A stretch of DNA of 64,000 nucleotides from an uncultured Cytophagales bacterium (GCA_913057175.1 CAJXNP010000009.1:234751-298750); one strand, 5' to 3'; numbered from the stretch's first letter, positions 1 to 10,044 are shown. Notes: generated from the sequence alone by a model not told the origin. Program-made: numbers and translations.

Positions 1-754
1 CTTCGCCCTTCTTCTTTTTACTTATATAGTATTTAAGCCTCAGATAGGTAATATTGCTTTGATTAGAATCAAATCTTTCGCCAGATTGATCCCTGGAAGC
101 CTGGTAAATGTAACTAAACTCTAATCTCCAGTTGTAATCAAACCGGTAGCCAAGTCCTGCGTACACCCTGCCACGGTTCCAAAACCTCTCTTTGACGTCT
201 TCATCAAAATTCTGAAAATATTCTATCCTTAGCATGGAGTAAAGATCTTTGTCCATGTTGTAACTCTTTTGGGTAATCGGTACAGTAAGATCAAGTCTCA
301 GTCTGATTCGGTTGGATTTACTGGTTGTATTATCACTTACATCTTTAAAAAACCGGGATTCATACTTCAACTGGGTGCGCAGGTAGACACGCCTTTCCGG
401 CTTAATGATATTCCACCTTACTCCCAAAAAGGGCCTCAGCTCTTCCGAATTGCTATCCTCTGTTTGCTCGGTAAAGGTGAACAATATTCCTCCGAAAAGA
501 TCAAAGTTATTATCCGGGAAATACTCTATTGATGGTTGAATGCCAAATTCCCTCCAAATCGGCCCTCCGGAAATCAAATGGTTGTACCTTGCTTCCATCT
601 GTGCCATCCAGCTACTTTTAAAATTGTATCGCACATCCGCCCTGGTCCATTGCTGATAATCCTGCCCCAGTGCATTTAATGAATAAAAAATGCAAATCAG
701 GGTAAGAATTGAAATAAATTTAGAACGATTGTTGAGTTGATATTGCTTTAACAC
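1..754 (-). CDS. DUF2490-like outer-membrane protein (3' end beyond window)
   Basis: The complement strand is open from a GTG at 752-754 to the window edge, so the C-terminus is missing. The only in-frame codons between the upstream stop and this GTG are not plausible starts. The N-terminus is a signal peptide ending near LNALGQD. After it come alternating amphipathic strands with phrases such as QDYQQWTRADVRYNF and ELRPFLGVRW, typical of DUF2490 proteins, a Bacteroidota beta-barrel family of unknown function. Near the edge the protein reads YLRLKYYIS followed by lysines, so only a few residues may be lost. It is divergent from the arabinose cluster and need not be linked to it. Confidence 0.75.
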   Translation of the reverse strand, partial: MLKQYQLNNRSKFISILTLICIFYSLNALGQDYQQWTRADVRYNFKSSWMAQMEARYNHLISGGPIWREFGIQPSIEYFPDNNFDLFGGILFTFTEQTEDSNSEELRPFLGVRWNIIKPERRVYLRTQLKYESRFFKDVSDNTTSKSNRIRLRLDLTVPITQKSYNMDKDLYSMLRIEYFQNFDEDVKERFWNRGRVYAGLGYRFDYNWRLEFSYIYQASRDQSGERFDSNQSNITYLRLKYYISKKKKGE

Positions 755-1126
755 AGGTATATGCTAATTAGGAATGAATAATCCTTTCTGTAGATTTAAT
801 CAGCCTGAATTTTAATGAGTTTCTACTTTTTGTAAATTAAAAGCAACAATTGAAAAATACCAATTGACAAAGCGTATTTTCTGTTTTTATGAGAATAGCA
901 TGCAATTACCTGTTGATCAGCTTTGCTTTTTATCATCCTTAGTAATTGAAGATCAACATTCTTAAGTTAGCAATTGAATATGGAAAGCTGTGGATTGTAA
1001 AATTCTTAATAGCTGAAAGTATCAATTATTAAATCATAATATAATTTTATGTTTTAGTTTTAGGAATTAAAAATAATGTATAATTTTAAGTGTAAAAAGT
1101 ACTTTTAAAAATCAAAAACCCTAATC
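755..1126. promoter_or_regulatory. AT-rich divergent intergenic region upstream of arabinose cluster
   Basis: About 370 bases without a gene separate the DUF2490 gene from the symporter gene, so it should hold both promoters. A perfect 12-bp palindrome AAAAGTACTTTT lies at 1095-1106, about 20 bases before the symporter ATG. It could be an operator or simply AT-rich chance. No convincing TAnnTTTG promoter box was found, and no full copy of the NUDIX operator seen near 60 kb; only a half-site-like GCGTATTTT occurs near 890. Confidence 0.35.
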
Positions 1127-2776
1127 ATGACAACTTTAGACTGGATTATTTTAGGACTTTTCTTTCTGGTATTGATAGGAATAGTCGTTTGGGTTTCACT
1201 TCAAAAAGAAGAAACATCTACGGATTACTTTTTGGCGGGAAAAAATGCAGGATGGATTGCAATAGGAGCTTCCATTTTTGCCAGTAATATCGGATCTGAA
1301 CACCTTGTCGGCCTTGCTGGTGCTGGTGCAGAAACCGGTATGGCCATGGCGCACTGGGAAATGCACGGATGGATCATATTGATTTTAGGATGGGTATTTG
1401 TACCATTTTATGACAGAATCAAAATATTTACCATGCCGGAATACCTGGAAAGAAGATTTAATCCAGCCAGCCGGTCATTCCTTTCAATTATCTCCCTGGT
1501 TAGCTATGTATTGACAAAAGTAGCAGTTACGGTTTACGCAGGAGGGATTGTATTCAAAGAAGTTTTTGGCATCGAGGAATTCATGGGTATCGATTTCTTC
1601 TGGATTGGCGCTCTTGGATTGGTAATCATAACCGGTATTTACACAGTAGTAGGAGGGATGAAGTCAGTGCTTTACACTTCCGTTTTGCAGACACCTGTTT
1701 TGTTGATCGGTTCGATTGTGATCCTTATTGTTGGCCTGGAACAGGTAGGCGGTTGGGGAGAATTGATGAAAATTACCGAAGCTGCAAAGACTCCTTTGGG
1801 AGATTCCATGAACAGCCTGATCCGCTCACACAATGATCCTGATTTTCCATGGACGGGTGTTTTATTGGGATCTGCAATCATTGGGTTCTGGTACTGGTGT
1901 ACGGATCAATACATCGTTCAGAGAGTACTATCCGGAAAAGATCAGACACAATCACGTAGAGGCGCCATATTTGGGGCATATTTGAAATTATTACCCGTCT
2001 TTATTTTCCTCGTGCCAGGTATGATCGCATTTGCTTTGGCTCAGCAGGGAAAACTGGATCTTACAAATTCTGATGCCGCATTTGCTACATTGGTCTCACA
2101 AATCCTTCCATCCGGATTGAAGGGTGTGGTTGTTGGTGGACTGATTGCAGCTTTGATGAGCTCGTTGGCATCCCTGTTTAATTCCTCAGCGATGCTGTTT
2201 ACGGTAGACTTTTACAAAAAGTGGAGACCTGATGCTCCGGAAAAGCAATTGGTGGTTGTTGGTAGAATTGCAACGGTAGTGATAGTGGTGCTGGGAATAT
2301 TGTGGATACCCGTAATGAAAGGGATTGGAAGTGTTTTATATGAATATCTACAGGATGTTCAGTCATTACTTGCCCCAGGTATTGCGTCGGTATTTTTGCT
2401 TGGTGTTTTCTGGAAAAGGGCAAATGGAACCGGGGCGCTTGCAGGCCTGATAACGGGTTTTGTTCTTGGAATGCTTCGGCTGTTTTTCAGGGTGTTTGAG
2501 GATAGCATCAGTCAGGATAGCATAATCTATACACTGTTTCTACAACTGAACTGGCTCCACTATTCCATTCTTCTGTTCTTCCTGTGCTTGATAGTCATAA
2601 TTGTTGTATCAAAAATGACCATTCAAAAAGATCCGGCAAAGTCAAATCAATATGTATACAGTGGTGCTACGGAAGAAGAGAAAGCATACACGAGATCAAG
2701 CTGGAACGGCTGGGATCTATTCAATACTGCTATCATCGTAGGTATTGTGGTAGCATTTTATATTTATTTCTGGTAA
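1127..2776 (+). CDS. Sodium/solute symporter (SSS family), likely arabinose importer
   Basis: A 549-residue integral membrane protein of the sodium:solute symporter (SGLT) family, with about 14 hydrophobic segments. The N-terminus has the family signature YFLAGKNAGWIAIGASIFAS followed by the NIGSEHLVGLAGAGA sodium/substrate segment. Further on are the FWYWCTDQYIVQR region and the GLIAALMSSLASLFNSSAMLF segment that carries the Na2-site serines in vSGLT. It lies 14 bases before araA on the same strand, so L-arabinose or an arabinose-containing sugar is the likely substrate; this is inferred from context. Length fits sugar-type SSS proteins. Substrate range (galactose, xylose, glucose) cannot be settled from sequence. 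Confidence 0.88.
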   Translation: MTTLDWIILGLFFLVLIGIVVWVSLQKEETSTDYFLAGKNAGWIAIGASIFASNIGSEHLVGLAGAGAETGMAMAHWEMHGWIILILGWVFVPFYDRIKIFTMPEYLERRFNPASRSFLSIISLVSYVLTKVAVTVYAGGIVFKEVFGIEEFMGIDFFWIGALGLVIITGIYTVVGGMKSVLYTSVLQTPVLLIGSIVILIVGLEQVGGWGELMKITEAAKTPLGDSMNSLIRSHNDPDFPWTGVLLGSAIIGFWYWCTDQYIVQRVLSGKDQTQSRRGAIFGAYLKLLPVFIFLVPGMIAFALAQQGKLDLTNSDAAFATLVSQILPSGLKGVVVGGLIAALMSSLASLFNSSAMLFTVDFYKKWRPDAPEKQLVVVGRIATVVIVVLGILWIPVMKGIGSVLYEYLQDVQSLLAPGIASVFLLGVFWKRANGTGALAGLITGFVLGMLRLFFRVFEDSISQDSIIYTLFLQLNWLHYSILLFFLCLIVIIVVSKMTIQKDPAKSNQYVYSGATEEEKAYTRSSWNGWDLFNTAIIVGIVVAFYIYFW

Positions 2777-2790
2777 TCATTTAAAGAAAA

Positions 2791-4296
2791 ATGAAGTTTA
2801 ACGAACAATTGAACATCTGGTTTGTAACTGGTAGCCAGCACCTATATGGTGAAGAAACATTAAAACTGGTTGAAAAGAATTCAAAAGAAGTTGCGGATGG
2901 ATTGGCAAAATCCATTAATACTTCGGTCAAGATTATTTTTAAAACCGTATTGACCACACCGGAGGCGATTTATCAAACATGCCTGGAAGCCAATAATGAC
3001 AATAGCTGCATTGGTTTGATAACATGGATGCATACTTTCTCTCCTTCCAAGATGTGGATTTCAGGACTGAGTGTTTTGAATAAACCCTTTGCACACTTTC
3101 ATACGCAATTCAATAGGGATATTCCCTGGACTAACATAGACATGGATTTCATGAATACGAATCAGTCTGCTCATGGTGGAAGGGAATTTGGGTTTATCAA
3201 TGCAAGAATGGGAATTGACCGCAAGGTTATTGTTGGACATTGGCAGGATAAAGAAGCAATAGCAGAACTTGATACATGGATCAGGGCAGCTTTAGGACGT
3301 CGCGAATTCAGTAAGTTAAAAGTCGCCCGATTTGGTGACAATATGCGCAGTGTGGCTGTCACTGAAGGGAATAAAGTTTCGGCTGAAATCCAATTTGGAG
3401 TCCAGGTTCATGGCTATGGTGTAGGTGATCTGGTGGAACACATAAACAGTGTTTCAGACTCATCAGTCGACGAGTTGTTTGATGAATACAAATCTTCATA
3501 TATCATCGCGGATAAGGATATATCCAATGATCACTTTGTTAAATCAGTTAAAGATGCGGCAAAGATTGAGTTGGGCATCCGATCATTTTTAAGTGATGGA
3601 GGGTTTCATGCATTCACAACGACTTTCGAAGATCTACATGGTATGACGCAATTGCCCGGTATTTCAGCGCAACGACTAATGCAGGATGGCTATGGATTTG
3701 GCGGGGAAGGTGACTGGAAAACCTCCGCACTGCTAAGGGTGATGAAAGTCATGGCAAATGGGCTGAATGGGGGAACGTCATTTATGGAGGACTACACCTA
3801 TCATTTCGATCCAAAAGGAATGCGGGTTTTGGGTGCGCACATGCTTGAAATCTGTCCCAGCATAGCGAACGGAAAACCGAAATTAGAGGTTTACCCTCTT
3901 TCAATCGGTGGGAAAGCTGACCCGGCAAGATTGGTTTTTTCATCGCAGGAGGGGGAAGGCATAAATGTCGCATTGATGGATATGGGCAACCGCTTCCGAA
4001 TGCTGATCAATAAGGTGAACTCAGTAGCATCACCTGACCTACCAAAACTACCGGTTGCAAGGATATTATGGGATCCTTATCCAAACCTGAAAGTAGCAGC
4101 CGGAACGTGGATCTTAGGTGGTGGGGCACATCATACTGTATTCACACAGGCGCTCACTGTCGATCACATGGTAGATTTCGCTGAAATGATGGGAATTGAG
4201 TGTGTGGTAATTGATGAAAACACAACAATTCCAGAATTTAAAAAAGAACTGAAGCTGAACGAAGTTTATTATCACATCGCAAAAGGAATTAGATAA
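2791..4296 (+). CDS. araA: L-arabinose isomerase
   Basis: Cytoplasmic Mn-dependent isomerase converting L-arabinose to L-ribulose, the first step of bacterial arabinose catabolism. It is 501 residues, essentially the size of the E. coli enzyme (500). The metal-binding and catalytic positions known from E. coli are present: Glu306 (in YGFGGEGDWK), Glu333 (in SFMEDYTYHF), His350 (in LGAHMLEICPS) and the GGGAHHTVF histidines at 447/448. The start follows the symporter stop closely and the next gene, araD, begins directly after this stop codon, indicating one transcription unit. No truncation or substitution was seen. Confidence 0.97.
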   Translation: MKFNEQLNIWFVTGSQHLYGEETLKLVEKNSKEVADGLAKSINTSVKIIFKTVLTTPEAIYQTCLEANNDNSCIGLITWMHTFSPSKMWISGLSVLNKPFAHFHTQFNRDIPWTNIDMDFMNTNQSAHGGREFGFINARMGIDRKVIVGHWQDKEAIAELDTWIRAALGRREFSKLKVARFGDNMRSVAVTEGNKVSAEIQFGVQVHGYGVGDLVEHINSVSDSSVDELFDEYKSSYIIADKDISNDHFVKSVKDAAKIELGIRSFLSDGGFHAFTTTFEDLHGMTQLPGISAQRLMQDGYGFGGEGDWKTSALLRVMKVMANGLNGGTSFMEDYTYHFDPKGMRVLGAHMLEICPSIANGKPKLEVYPLSIGGKADPARLVFSSQEGEGINVALMDMGNRFRMLINKVNSVASPDLPKLPVARILWDPYPNLKVAAGTWILGGGAHHTVFTQALTVDHMVDFAEMMGIECVVIDENTTIPEFKKELKLNEVYYHIAKGIR

Positions 4297-4980
4297 GTGT
4301 TAGAAGAACTTAAAGAGAAGGTATTAAAAGCCAATCTCGATCTGGTCAAACATAACCTGGTCATCTTTACCTGGGGAAATGTGAGTGGAATAGATCGTGA
4401 AAAAGGCTTGATGGTGATCAAACCAAGTGGAGTGCCTTATGATGATTTGAAAGCCAGCGATATGGTGATGGTGGATATGGACGGAAAGGTTGTGGACAGC
4501 AAACTCAAACCTTCCTCAGACACTCCCACACATCTGGTTTTGTATCAGAATTTCCCCAAGATAGGTGGGGTAGTCCATACGCATAGTGAGTGGGCCACGA
4601 GTTGGGCACAATCAAACAGATCCATTCCCGCTTATGGGACAACTCACGCTGATTACTTTTATGGAGAGATTCCCTGCACCAGGAAATTGACAAAAGAGGA
4701 AATCGAAACCTCGTATGAGAAATCTACAGGGGATGTTATTGTGGAAAGGTTCAAAGACCTCGATTATGTTGGAACTCCCGGGGTTTTAATAAGCGGTCAT
4801 GCTCCTTTTACCTGGGGCAAGGATCCAAATGAAGCGGTTCACAATGCCGTCGTGGTAGAGGAAGTAGCCAAAATGGCCTTTCGCAATGAAGTGTTGGGAA
4901 ATAAGACTCCTATTGATCAATACCTTCTCGATAAGCATTATTTGCGCAAACACGGAAAAAACGCATATTACGGACAATAA
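4297..4980 (+). CDS. araD: L-ribulose-5-phosphate 4-epimerase
   Basis: Zinc-dependent class II aldolase-like enzyme converting L-ribulose 5-phosphate to D-xylulose 5-phosphate, feeding the pentose phosphate pathway. At 227 residues it is family-typical. Zinc-ligand histidines appear as H94 and H96 (VVHTHSEWA) and H168 ([11 protein letters not shown]); D75 (KPSSD) and D119 (THADYFYGE) match active-site aspartates of the E. coli enzyme. The start codon is GTG and sits immediately after the araA TAA with no spacer, which suggests translational coupling. The gene order araA-araD-araB differs from E. coli araBAD. Confidence 0.96.
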   Translation: MLEELKEKVLKANLDLVKHNLVIFTWGNVSGIDREKGLMVIKPSGVPYDDLKASDMVMVDMDGKVVDSKLKPSSDTPTHLVLYQNFPKIGGVVHTHSEWATSWAQSNRSIPAYGTTHADYFYGEIPCTRKLTKEEIETSYEKSTGDVIVERFKDLDYVGTPGVLISGHAPFTWGKDPNEAVHNAVVVEEVAKMAFRNEVLGNKTPIDQYLLDKHYLRKHGKNAYYGQ

Positions 4981-4983
4981 ATT

Positions 4984-6657
4984 ATGGCTAAGTATACAAT
5001 AGGAATTGACTACGGATCTGATTCGGTCAGGTCGGTTTTGGTTAACACCGAGACAGGAGATGAAATAGCAGATTCAGTATTTTACTATCCAAGATGGAAA
5101 GAAGGTAAATATTGCCTTCCCGCAGAAAATCAATTCAGACAACATCCACTGGATTATATCGAGGGTCTTGAACATACCATCAAAGAAGTTGTTGCAAAAG
5201 CAGGCTCTGATGCCGCTAAAAATGTTGCAGCTATTTCAATTGATACAACCGGTTCTACACCTGTCGCGGTTAATCAGGAAGGTGTTCCTCTGTCCCTTAC
5301 GCCCGAATTTCAGGATAATCCAAATGCCATGTTTGTACTTTGGAAAGACCATACTGCCGTAAAAGAGGCTGATGAGATCAATGATTTGGCCAGAAATTGG
5401 GGTGGTACCGATTTTACCAGGTTTGAGGGTGGAGTGTACTCTTCGGAATGGTTCTGGGCAAAAATTCTGCATGTTATCCGAGAAGATGAAAAAGTGCGAA
5501 ATACAGCCCATTCCTGGGTAGAACATTGCGATTGGATCCCTGCTCTTCTGACTGGGGTAAAAAATGTTTCAGACGTAAAACGCAGCCGTTGTGCGGCAGG
5601 ACATAAAGCGATGTGGCATGAAAGCTGGGATGGTTTGCCATCAGAAGAATTTCTGGTAAAATTAGACCCCATTTTAAAAGGAGTTCGGGAAAGACTATTT
5701 AGAGATACATATTCAGTTGAAGAAAAGGCGGGAATCATCACGAAAGAGTGGGCTGATAAACTGGGTTTGCCAGATAATGTTGTGATAGGTGTTGGTGCTT
5801 TTGATGCCCACCTTGGAGCTGTTGGAGCAGAAATAAAACCCTACTATCTCTGTAAAGTAATGGGGACTTCTACCTGTGACATCTTAACAGCACCAAAAGA
5901 AGATGTTGGAGACAACCTGGTTCAGGGAATTTGTGGTCAGGTAGATGGTTCGGTTCTTCCAGGGTACATTGGTCTTGAAGCAGGTCAATCGGCTTTCGGT
6001 GATGTATATGCCTGGTTTAAAAGGCTTTTGATGTGGCCTGTTGAAAATCTATTGAAAGAAAACAAAACTCTTGATAAAGAAGCAAAACATCAGCTGTTAC
6101 AGGAAATGTCCGATCAACTCATTCCTGTCCTCTCAAAAGAGGCTGATAAGATTGACCCTGAAGAGTCAGGCGTGCTGGCTCTTGACTGGTTAAATGGTCG
6201 GCGAACTCCGGATGCCAATCAAAATCTGAAAGGGGCGATAACCGGACTCTCATTGGGTTCTAATGCACCCAGGATATTCCGTGCGTTGGTAGAAGCCACG
6301 GCTTTCGGATCTAAAGCTATTGTTGAGAGATTTATCAGCGAAGGAGTAAGGATCGATGGGGTCATTGCTCTTGGTGGAGTTGCCAAAAAATCTGACCTTG
6401 TCATGCAGATTCTGTCGGATGTTCTAAATAAGCCTATTCTTGTCGCGGCTTCAGAGCAGGCGTGTGCATTAGGGTCTGCCATGGCTGCCGCTGTGGCTGG
6501 TGGTGTGCATCCGGATTTTGAAACCGCTAAAAGCAAAATGGGAGGAGGAATGGAAAAAGAGTACAAACCAAACCCTGAAAGTGCCAGCAAGTATGAGAAG
6601 ATTTATCAAAAATATCTCAAGCTGGGTCAATTTATCGAAAAAGAATTGACTAAATAA
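4984..6657 (+). CDS. araB: Ribulokinase (FGGY family)
   Basis: ATP-dependent kinase phosphorylating L-ribulose to L-ribulose 5-phosphate, the middle step between araA and araD. The 557-residue protein has the FGGY N-terminal phosphate-binding motif IGIDYGSDSVRSVLV, the SIDTTGSTPV segment, the probable catalytic base D274 in GVGAFDAHLGAVG, and the C-terminal ATPase motif VIALGGVAKKSDLVMQI. The segment CKVMGTSTCDI is characteristic of ribulokinases within FGGY. It starts three bases after araD, so it belongs to the same operon. The gene is intact. Confidence 0.95.
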   Translation: MAKYTIGIDYGSDSVRSVLVNTETGDEIADSVFYYPRWKEGKYCLPAENQFRQHPLDYIEGLEHTIKEVVAKAGSDAAKNVAAISIDTTGSTPVAVNQEGVPLSLTPEFQDNPNAMFVLWKDHTAVKEADEINDLARNWGGTDFTRFEGGVYSSEWFWAKILHVIREDEKVRNTAHSWVEHCDWIPALLTGVKNVSDVKRSRCAAGHKAMWHESWDGLPSEEFLVKLDPILKGVRERLFRDTYSVEEKAGIITKEWADKLGLPDNVVIGVGAFDAHLGAVGAEIKPYYLCKVMGTSTCDILTAPKEDVGDNLVQGICGQVDGSVLPGYIGLEAGQSAFGDVYAWFKRLLMWPVENLLKENKTLDKEAKHQLLQEMSDQLIPVLSKEADKIDPEESGVLALDWLNGRRTPDANQNLKGAITGLSLGSNAPRIFRALVEATAFGSKAIVERFISEGVRIDGVIALGGVAKKSDLVMQILSDVLNKPILVAASEQACALGSAMAAAVAGGVHPDFETAKSKMGGGMEKEYKPNPESASKYEKIYQKYLKLGQFIEKELTK

Positions 6658-6740
6658 GAATTTTTAGTCCTGTATGATTAATATTTTTAAATTGAATTTC
6701 AATAAAAAAATCAATTACCCAAACCAATAATATTTAACTG

Positions 6741-7898
6741 ATGAAAAACCTGATCCCGTTATTTTTGATTTCACTGATGTTTGCATGCGGCAAACCTTCT
6801 TCTCAGGAAAATGCAGCTGAGGCTGAAGCTGATTCGGTATACCTAAAAAAAGAAGACTTTCAGAAAGAGATTGATGGAAAGCAAACTGACCTATACGTTT
6901 TGGAAAATGAAAATGGTGTGACTGTTTATCTGACAAACTATGGAGCCAGGATTGTCGGAATTATTACACCTGATTTAGATGGCAATCTTACGGATATATC
7001 CCCCGGCTACAGCTCGATTGACGAATACATTGAAAAAGGCATGTATTTAGGATGCGTGGTTGGCAGGTATGCAAACAGGATTAAGGATGGAAAATTCAGC
7101 CTTGACAACGTAGACTACACCCTCGCTATTAATAATGGTCCCAATGCACTTCACGGCGGTGAAAAAGGTTTTGACAAACAGGTTTGGGATGTTGTTGAGA
7201 AACAGGATACAATTGTCTTTTCATACACATCAAAGGAAGGAGAAGAAGGGTATCCGGGTACGATGAACGTGACAGTTGCTTATTCACTCAATTCCGAGAA
7301 TGAATTGAGTTTGGAATATAGTGCAACAACAGATCGCAAAACAATTATTAATCTGACCAATCATAATTTCTTTAACCTGAAGGGAGAGGGAGAAGGTACT
7401 ATTCTTGATCACTATCTTCAGATCAACTCCAACTACATCACCCCGGTTGATTCTACACTTATTCCCACAGGTAGTTTACTTTCAATACAAAACACACCAT
7501 TTGACTTCAACGAAGGAAAAGTAATCGGTCAGGATATTGAGGAGGACCATCAACAATTAATATTTGGACAAGGATACGACCATAACTGGGTAGTCAATCA
7601 GGAAGTCTTGGGAGATCTTACGTTTGCTGCAAAACTTTGGGAGCCAACTACAGGACGATATGTAGAATTCAGCTCCACAGAACCGGGTTTACAGGTCTAT
7701 ACAGGGAATTTTATGAGAGGACAAAATACTGGAAAAGCTGGTAAAAAATATGAGTTCAGATCAGCCATAGCATTGGAATCGCAGCATTTCCCTAATTCTC
7801 CAAACCAGGAAAATTTTCCATCAACCATATTATTACCAAATGATACATATCATCAATTGACAGTGTGGAAATTTGGGGTAATGGACGAATGGGAATAA
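6741..7898 (+). CDS. Aldose 1-epimerase (galactose mutarotase-like), lipoprotein
   Basis: Interconverts alpha and beta anomers of aldoses. The 385-residue protein begins with a lipoprotein signal (ISLMFACGKPSSQ, Cys at about 16), so it should be membrane-anchored outside the cytoplasm rather than cytosolic like E. coli GalM. Family motifs: YGARIVGIITPD, GRYANRI, NGPNALHGGEKGFDKQVWD (substrate His), INLTNHNFFNL (second catalytic His), GYDHNW, and the catalytic Glu in ALESQHFPNSPN. It follows araB by 83 bases and is the last plus-strand gene of the arabinose group, so it may supply the anomer preferred by the symporter or isomerase; that role is inferred. Confidence 0.9.
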   Translation: MKNLIPLFLISLMFACGKPSSQENAAEAEADSVYLKKEDFQKEIDGKQTDLYVLENENGVTVYLTNYGARIVGIITPDLDGNLTDISPGYSSIDEYIEKGMYLGCVVGRYANRIKDGKFSLDNVDYTLAINNGPNALHGGEKGFDKQVWDVVEKQDTIVFSYTSKEGEEGYPGTMNVTVAYSLNSENELSLEYSATTDRKTIINLTNHNFFNLKGEGEGTILDHYLQINSNYITPVDSTLIPTGSLLSIQNTPFDFNEGKVIGQDIEEDHQQLIFGQGYDHNWVVNQEVLGDLTFAAKLWEPTTGRYVEFSSTEPGLQVYTGNFMRGQNTGKAGKKYEFRSAIALESQHFPNSPNQENFPSTILLPNDTYHQLTVWKFGVMDEWE

Positions 7899-7964
7899 AA
7901 GATATTGTTTCAAAATATACCCTGGTTAAACCCGGAAATACTTAGGATAAGGTCGAAAACACCT

Positions 7965-9287
7965 TTATTTCTTCGAAATTCTTAATAAAACCTTATCGGG
8001 TCTGAGCGTAACCAGGGGTATTTTTTTTGGCTCATATCCTGTCGGGTGAATTGAAAATTTTTGATTAAAAGCCTGTAAAAAAAGTGCCATTTCAGCCATG
8101 GCAAAATTATTGCCAATACACAGCCTCGGACCAGCGCCAAAAGGGTAGAAAATATTTTGTGAGATAGGCCTGGCAGTTTCTCTAAGAAATCTTTCCGGAA
8201 AGAAATCATTTGGTTTTTCCCATTGTTTCGCCGAGTGATGCAGACCAAATAAATACATGATAACTACAGTTCTACCGGGGAAAGTATACCCATTCCATTG
8301 ATCGCTATTCATGCAAACCCTGTCTGTGATCCAAACCGGAGGGAAAAGTCGCATGCTTTCATTGATAACAGCTTGTGCATATTTATTTTTGATCACGGCT
8401 TCAAGATCAAGGCCATGTAATTCTTCATTCAGGCGACTCAATTTATCCTCGTTTGTTGCTAATAGATACAACATCCATGAAAGAGCATTGGCAGTGGTCT
8501 CATGCCCTGCTACCATCAGAATGATAATTTCGTCTATTAACTGATCCTCTTCCATTGGTTGACCGGTGTCTTCATAACGGGATTCGAGGAGCATATCCAA
8601 CAGGTCATTGTACTTTTCTCCACTTTCTTTTCTTTGAACGACTATATTCTGTATGATTGATCTAAGTTTTTTTGCTTTTCTCAAATTTTTGGATGTCTGT
8701 CCTGAAAGAATTAACCACCAGTTCAGATGAGGTTGTCTGATCTCCCGTACAACATATTCCTGAATATCGCTAATAAATTTGGCCATCAGCTGCCTGGAAT
8801 CCCCCGGTAATTGGGTGTTGAAAAGGGTATTCAGAACGACATCGAACGCCAATCGATTCATATGCGGATAGACATCGACTGAATTACCTGTTGGAAAAGA
8901 TTTGACAAAGCCATCAATGGTTTGTTTCATAATTCCGTAAAGGATCTTGAGTTTTTCAATGTGAAATCCAGGTTGGATGAGGCGACGTTGTTTGAGCCAA
9001 TGGGCGCCATTACTGGTAAGCAGACCTTTTCCAATGTATTTCCCTAATTTTTCTGTCGCGATATCTGACTTTTGATAGTTCCGGTGATTTTTCTTTAGCA
9101 CATGTTCAATGAAATCCGGATTTTTAGTGGCAATGTAGGTTCGGAAATTTGCTGCTGATATGCTGTAGGTGTCGCCAAACTTCTCCATGCTTTCATTCAT
9201 CGCCTCCAAGGGGTTGTTGACGAGCTTAAATGACCTTAAAAAAGTCTCGAAATAGGAATGGCCTTTCGGATAATTATATTGGGACAT
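7965..9287 (-). CDS. Cytochrome P450
   Basis: Haem-thiolate monooxygenase of 440 residues, soluble (no membrane anchor). The I-helix oxygen-activation motif AGHETTANALSW, the K-helix ExxR motif (NESMRLFPP) and the haem-ligand loop FGAGPRLCIGN with Cys390 are all present, so it should be functional. Sequence style resembles the bacterial CYP102-haem-domain/CYP4-like group that often hydroxylates fatty acids, but the substrate is not readable. No ferredoxin or ferredoxin reductase lies next to it; korAB nearby is a different type of redox enzyme. It converges with the galM-like gene. Confidence 0.93.
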   Translation of the reverse strand: MSQYNYPKGHSYFETFLRSFKLVNNPLEAMNESMEKFGDTYSISAANFRTYIATKNPDFIEHVLKKNHRNYQKSDIATEKLGKYIGKGLLTSNGAHWLKQRRLIQPGFHIEKLKILYGIMKQTIDGFVKSFPTGNSVDVYPHMNRLAFDVVLNTLFNTQLPGDSRQLMAKFISDIQEYVVREIRQPHLNWWLILSGQTSKNLRKAKKLRSIIQNIVVQRKESGEKYNDLLDMLLESRYEDTGQPMEEDQLIDEIIILMVAGHETTANALSWMLYLLATNEDKLSRLNEELHGLDLEAVIKNKYAQAVINESMRLFPPVWITDRVCMNSDQWNGYTFPGRTVVIMYLFGLHHSAKQWEKPNDFFPERFLRETARPISQNIFYPFGAGPRLCIGNNFAMAEMALFLQAFNQKFSIHPTGYEPKKIPLVTLRPDKVLLRISKK

Positions 9288-9314
9288 TATGAATCAATTT
9301 GGATGATGAAAATA

Positions 9315-9827
9315 CTAAAACTCATTTCTTTTATTCAAATCCTTTCCATCATAAAATTCCAGGTCTTCATCTTTAAGCAGTTTTGTCCAGTATGCGATTT
9401 GGCCTGTATGGTAGGAGTAATGCTCAACTACGTGAATGATGTTTGCCACACCTGTATAGTCAAACCCTTGAACTGACCGCGACGTAAGCAGGTCTTCTTC
9501 CGAAAGTTTCTGAATTACCTCCGTTGCCTGATTGATTGTGCCAGATATCAAATCAAATAATTCATTCTTATTCCAACCCTCTTTGGCGCTAAACTCCAGG
9601 TCTCTTTCCCGGAGATCTTCTTCACCACCTAATGATGATAAAATATATTGTGTAATGTTGCCGTTCAAATGGATAATCAGGTTTCCAATGCTGTTGGAGC
9701 TTGCATTTGGACGCTGCCAGACCTGATCTTCAGTTAAACGGTCAAGGCAGTTTTTTATTCTTGGAGTATTTTCATTTAGAAAGTAAAGAGACTGGTCGAT
9801 GAATTCCTGAAGTAGTGCTTGTGACAT
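9315..9827 (-). CDS. DinB-family (DUF1572-like) protein
   Basis: A four-helix-bundle DinB-superfamily protein of about 170 residues, a group that includes putative metal-dependent thiol S-transferases. Histidines in the expected helices (LIIHLNGNITQYIL, IIHVVEHYSYHTGQIAYW) match the usual three-His metal site. The longer reading frame would start at a GTG at 9857; I chose the ATG at 9827 (MSQALLQEF) because the domain starts there. It precedes the P450 gene on the same strand with a 27-base gap, so the two may be cotranscribed. The substrate is unknown. Confidence 0.78.
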   Translation of the reverse strand: MSQALLQEFIDQSLYFLNENTPRIKNCLDRLTEDQVWQRPNASSNSIGNLIIHLNGNITQYILSSLGGEEDLRERDLEFSAKEGWNKNELFDLISGTINQATEVIQKLSEEDLLTSRSVQGFDYTGVANIIHVVEHYSYHTGQIAYWTKLLKDEDLEFYDGKDLNKRNEF

Positions 9828-10044
9828 TTTTGTGTTATTTATAGATTGATGGATCACATAAAATTAATTCACACAGAGATAATTAACATATTTCATAACA
9901 ATTCATTATATTTTATTAGTTATTGAATAGCTTTTACTAATTTTGAATCATATTTGAACTACTCGGGGATTCTATCGTAGTACTTCAAAGATTCAGGAAC
10001 GAGTATGCTACAGGATTTAAATAATTTTAATCCTGAATGTTATA

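Noticed and set aside
5236..5741. Long antisense frames within araB
   Set aside because: They mirror the araB codon pattern and show no domain features; araB itself is clearly coding.
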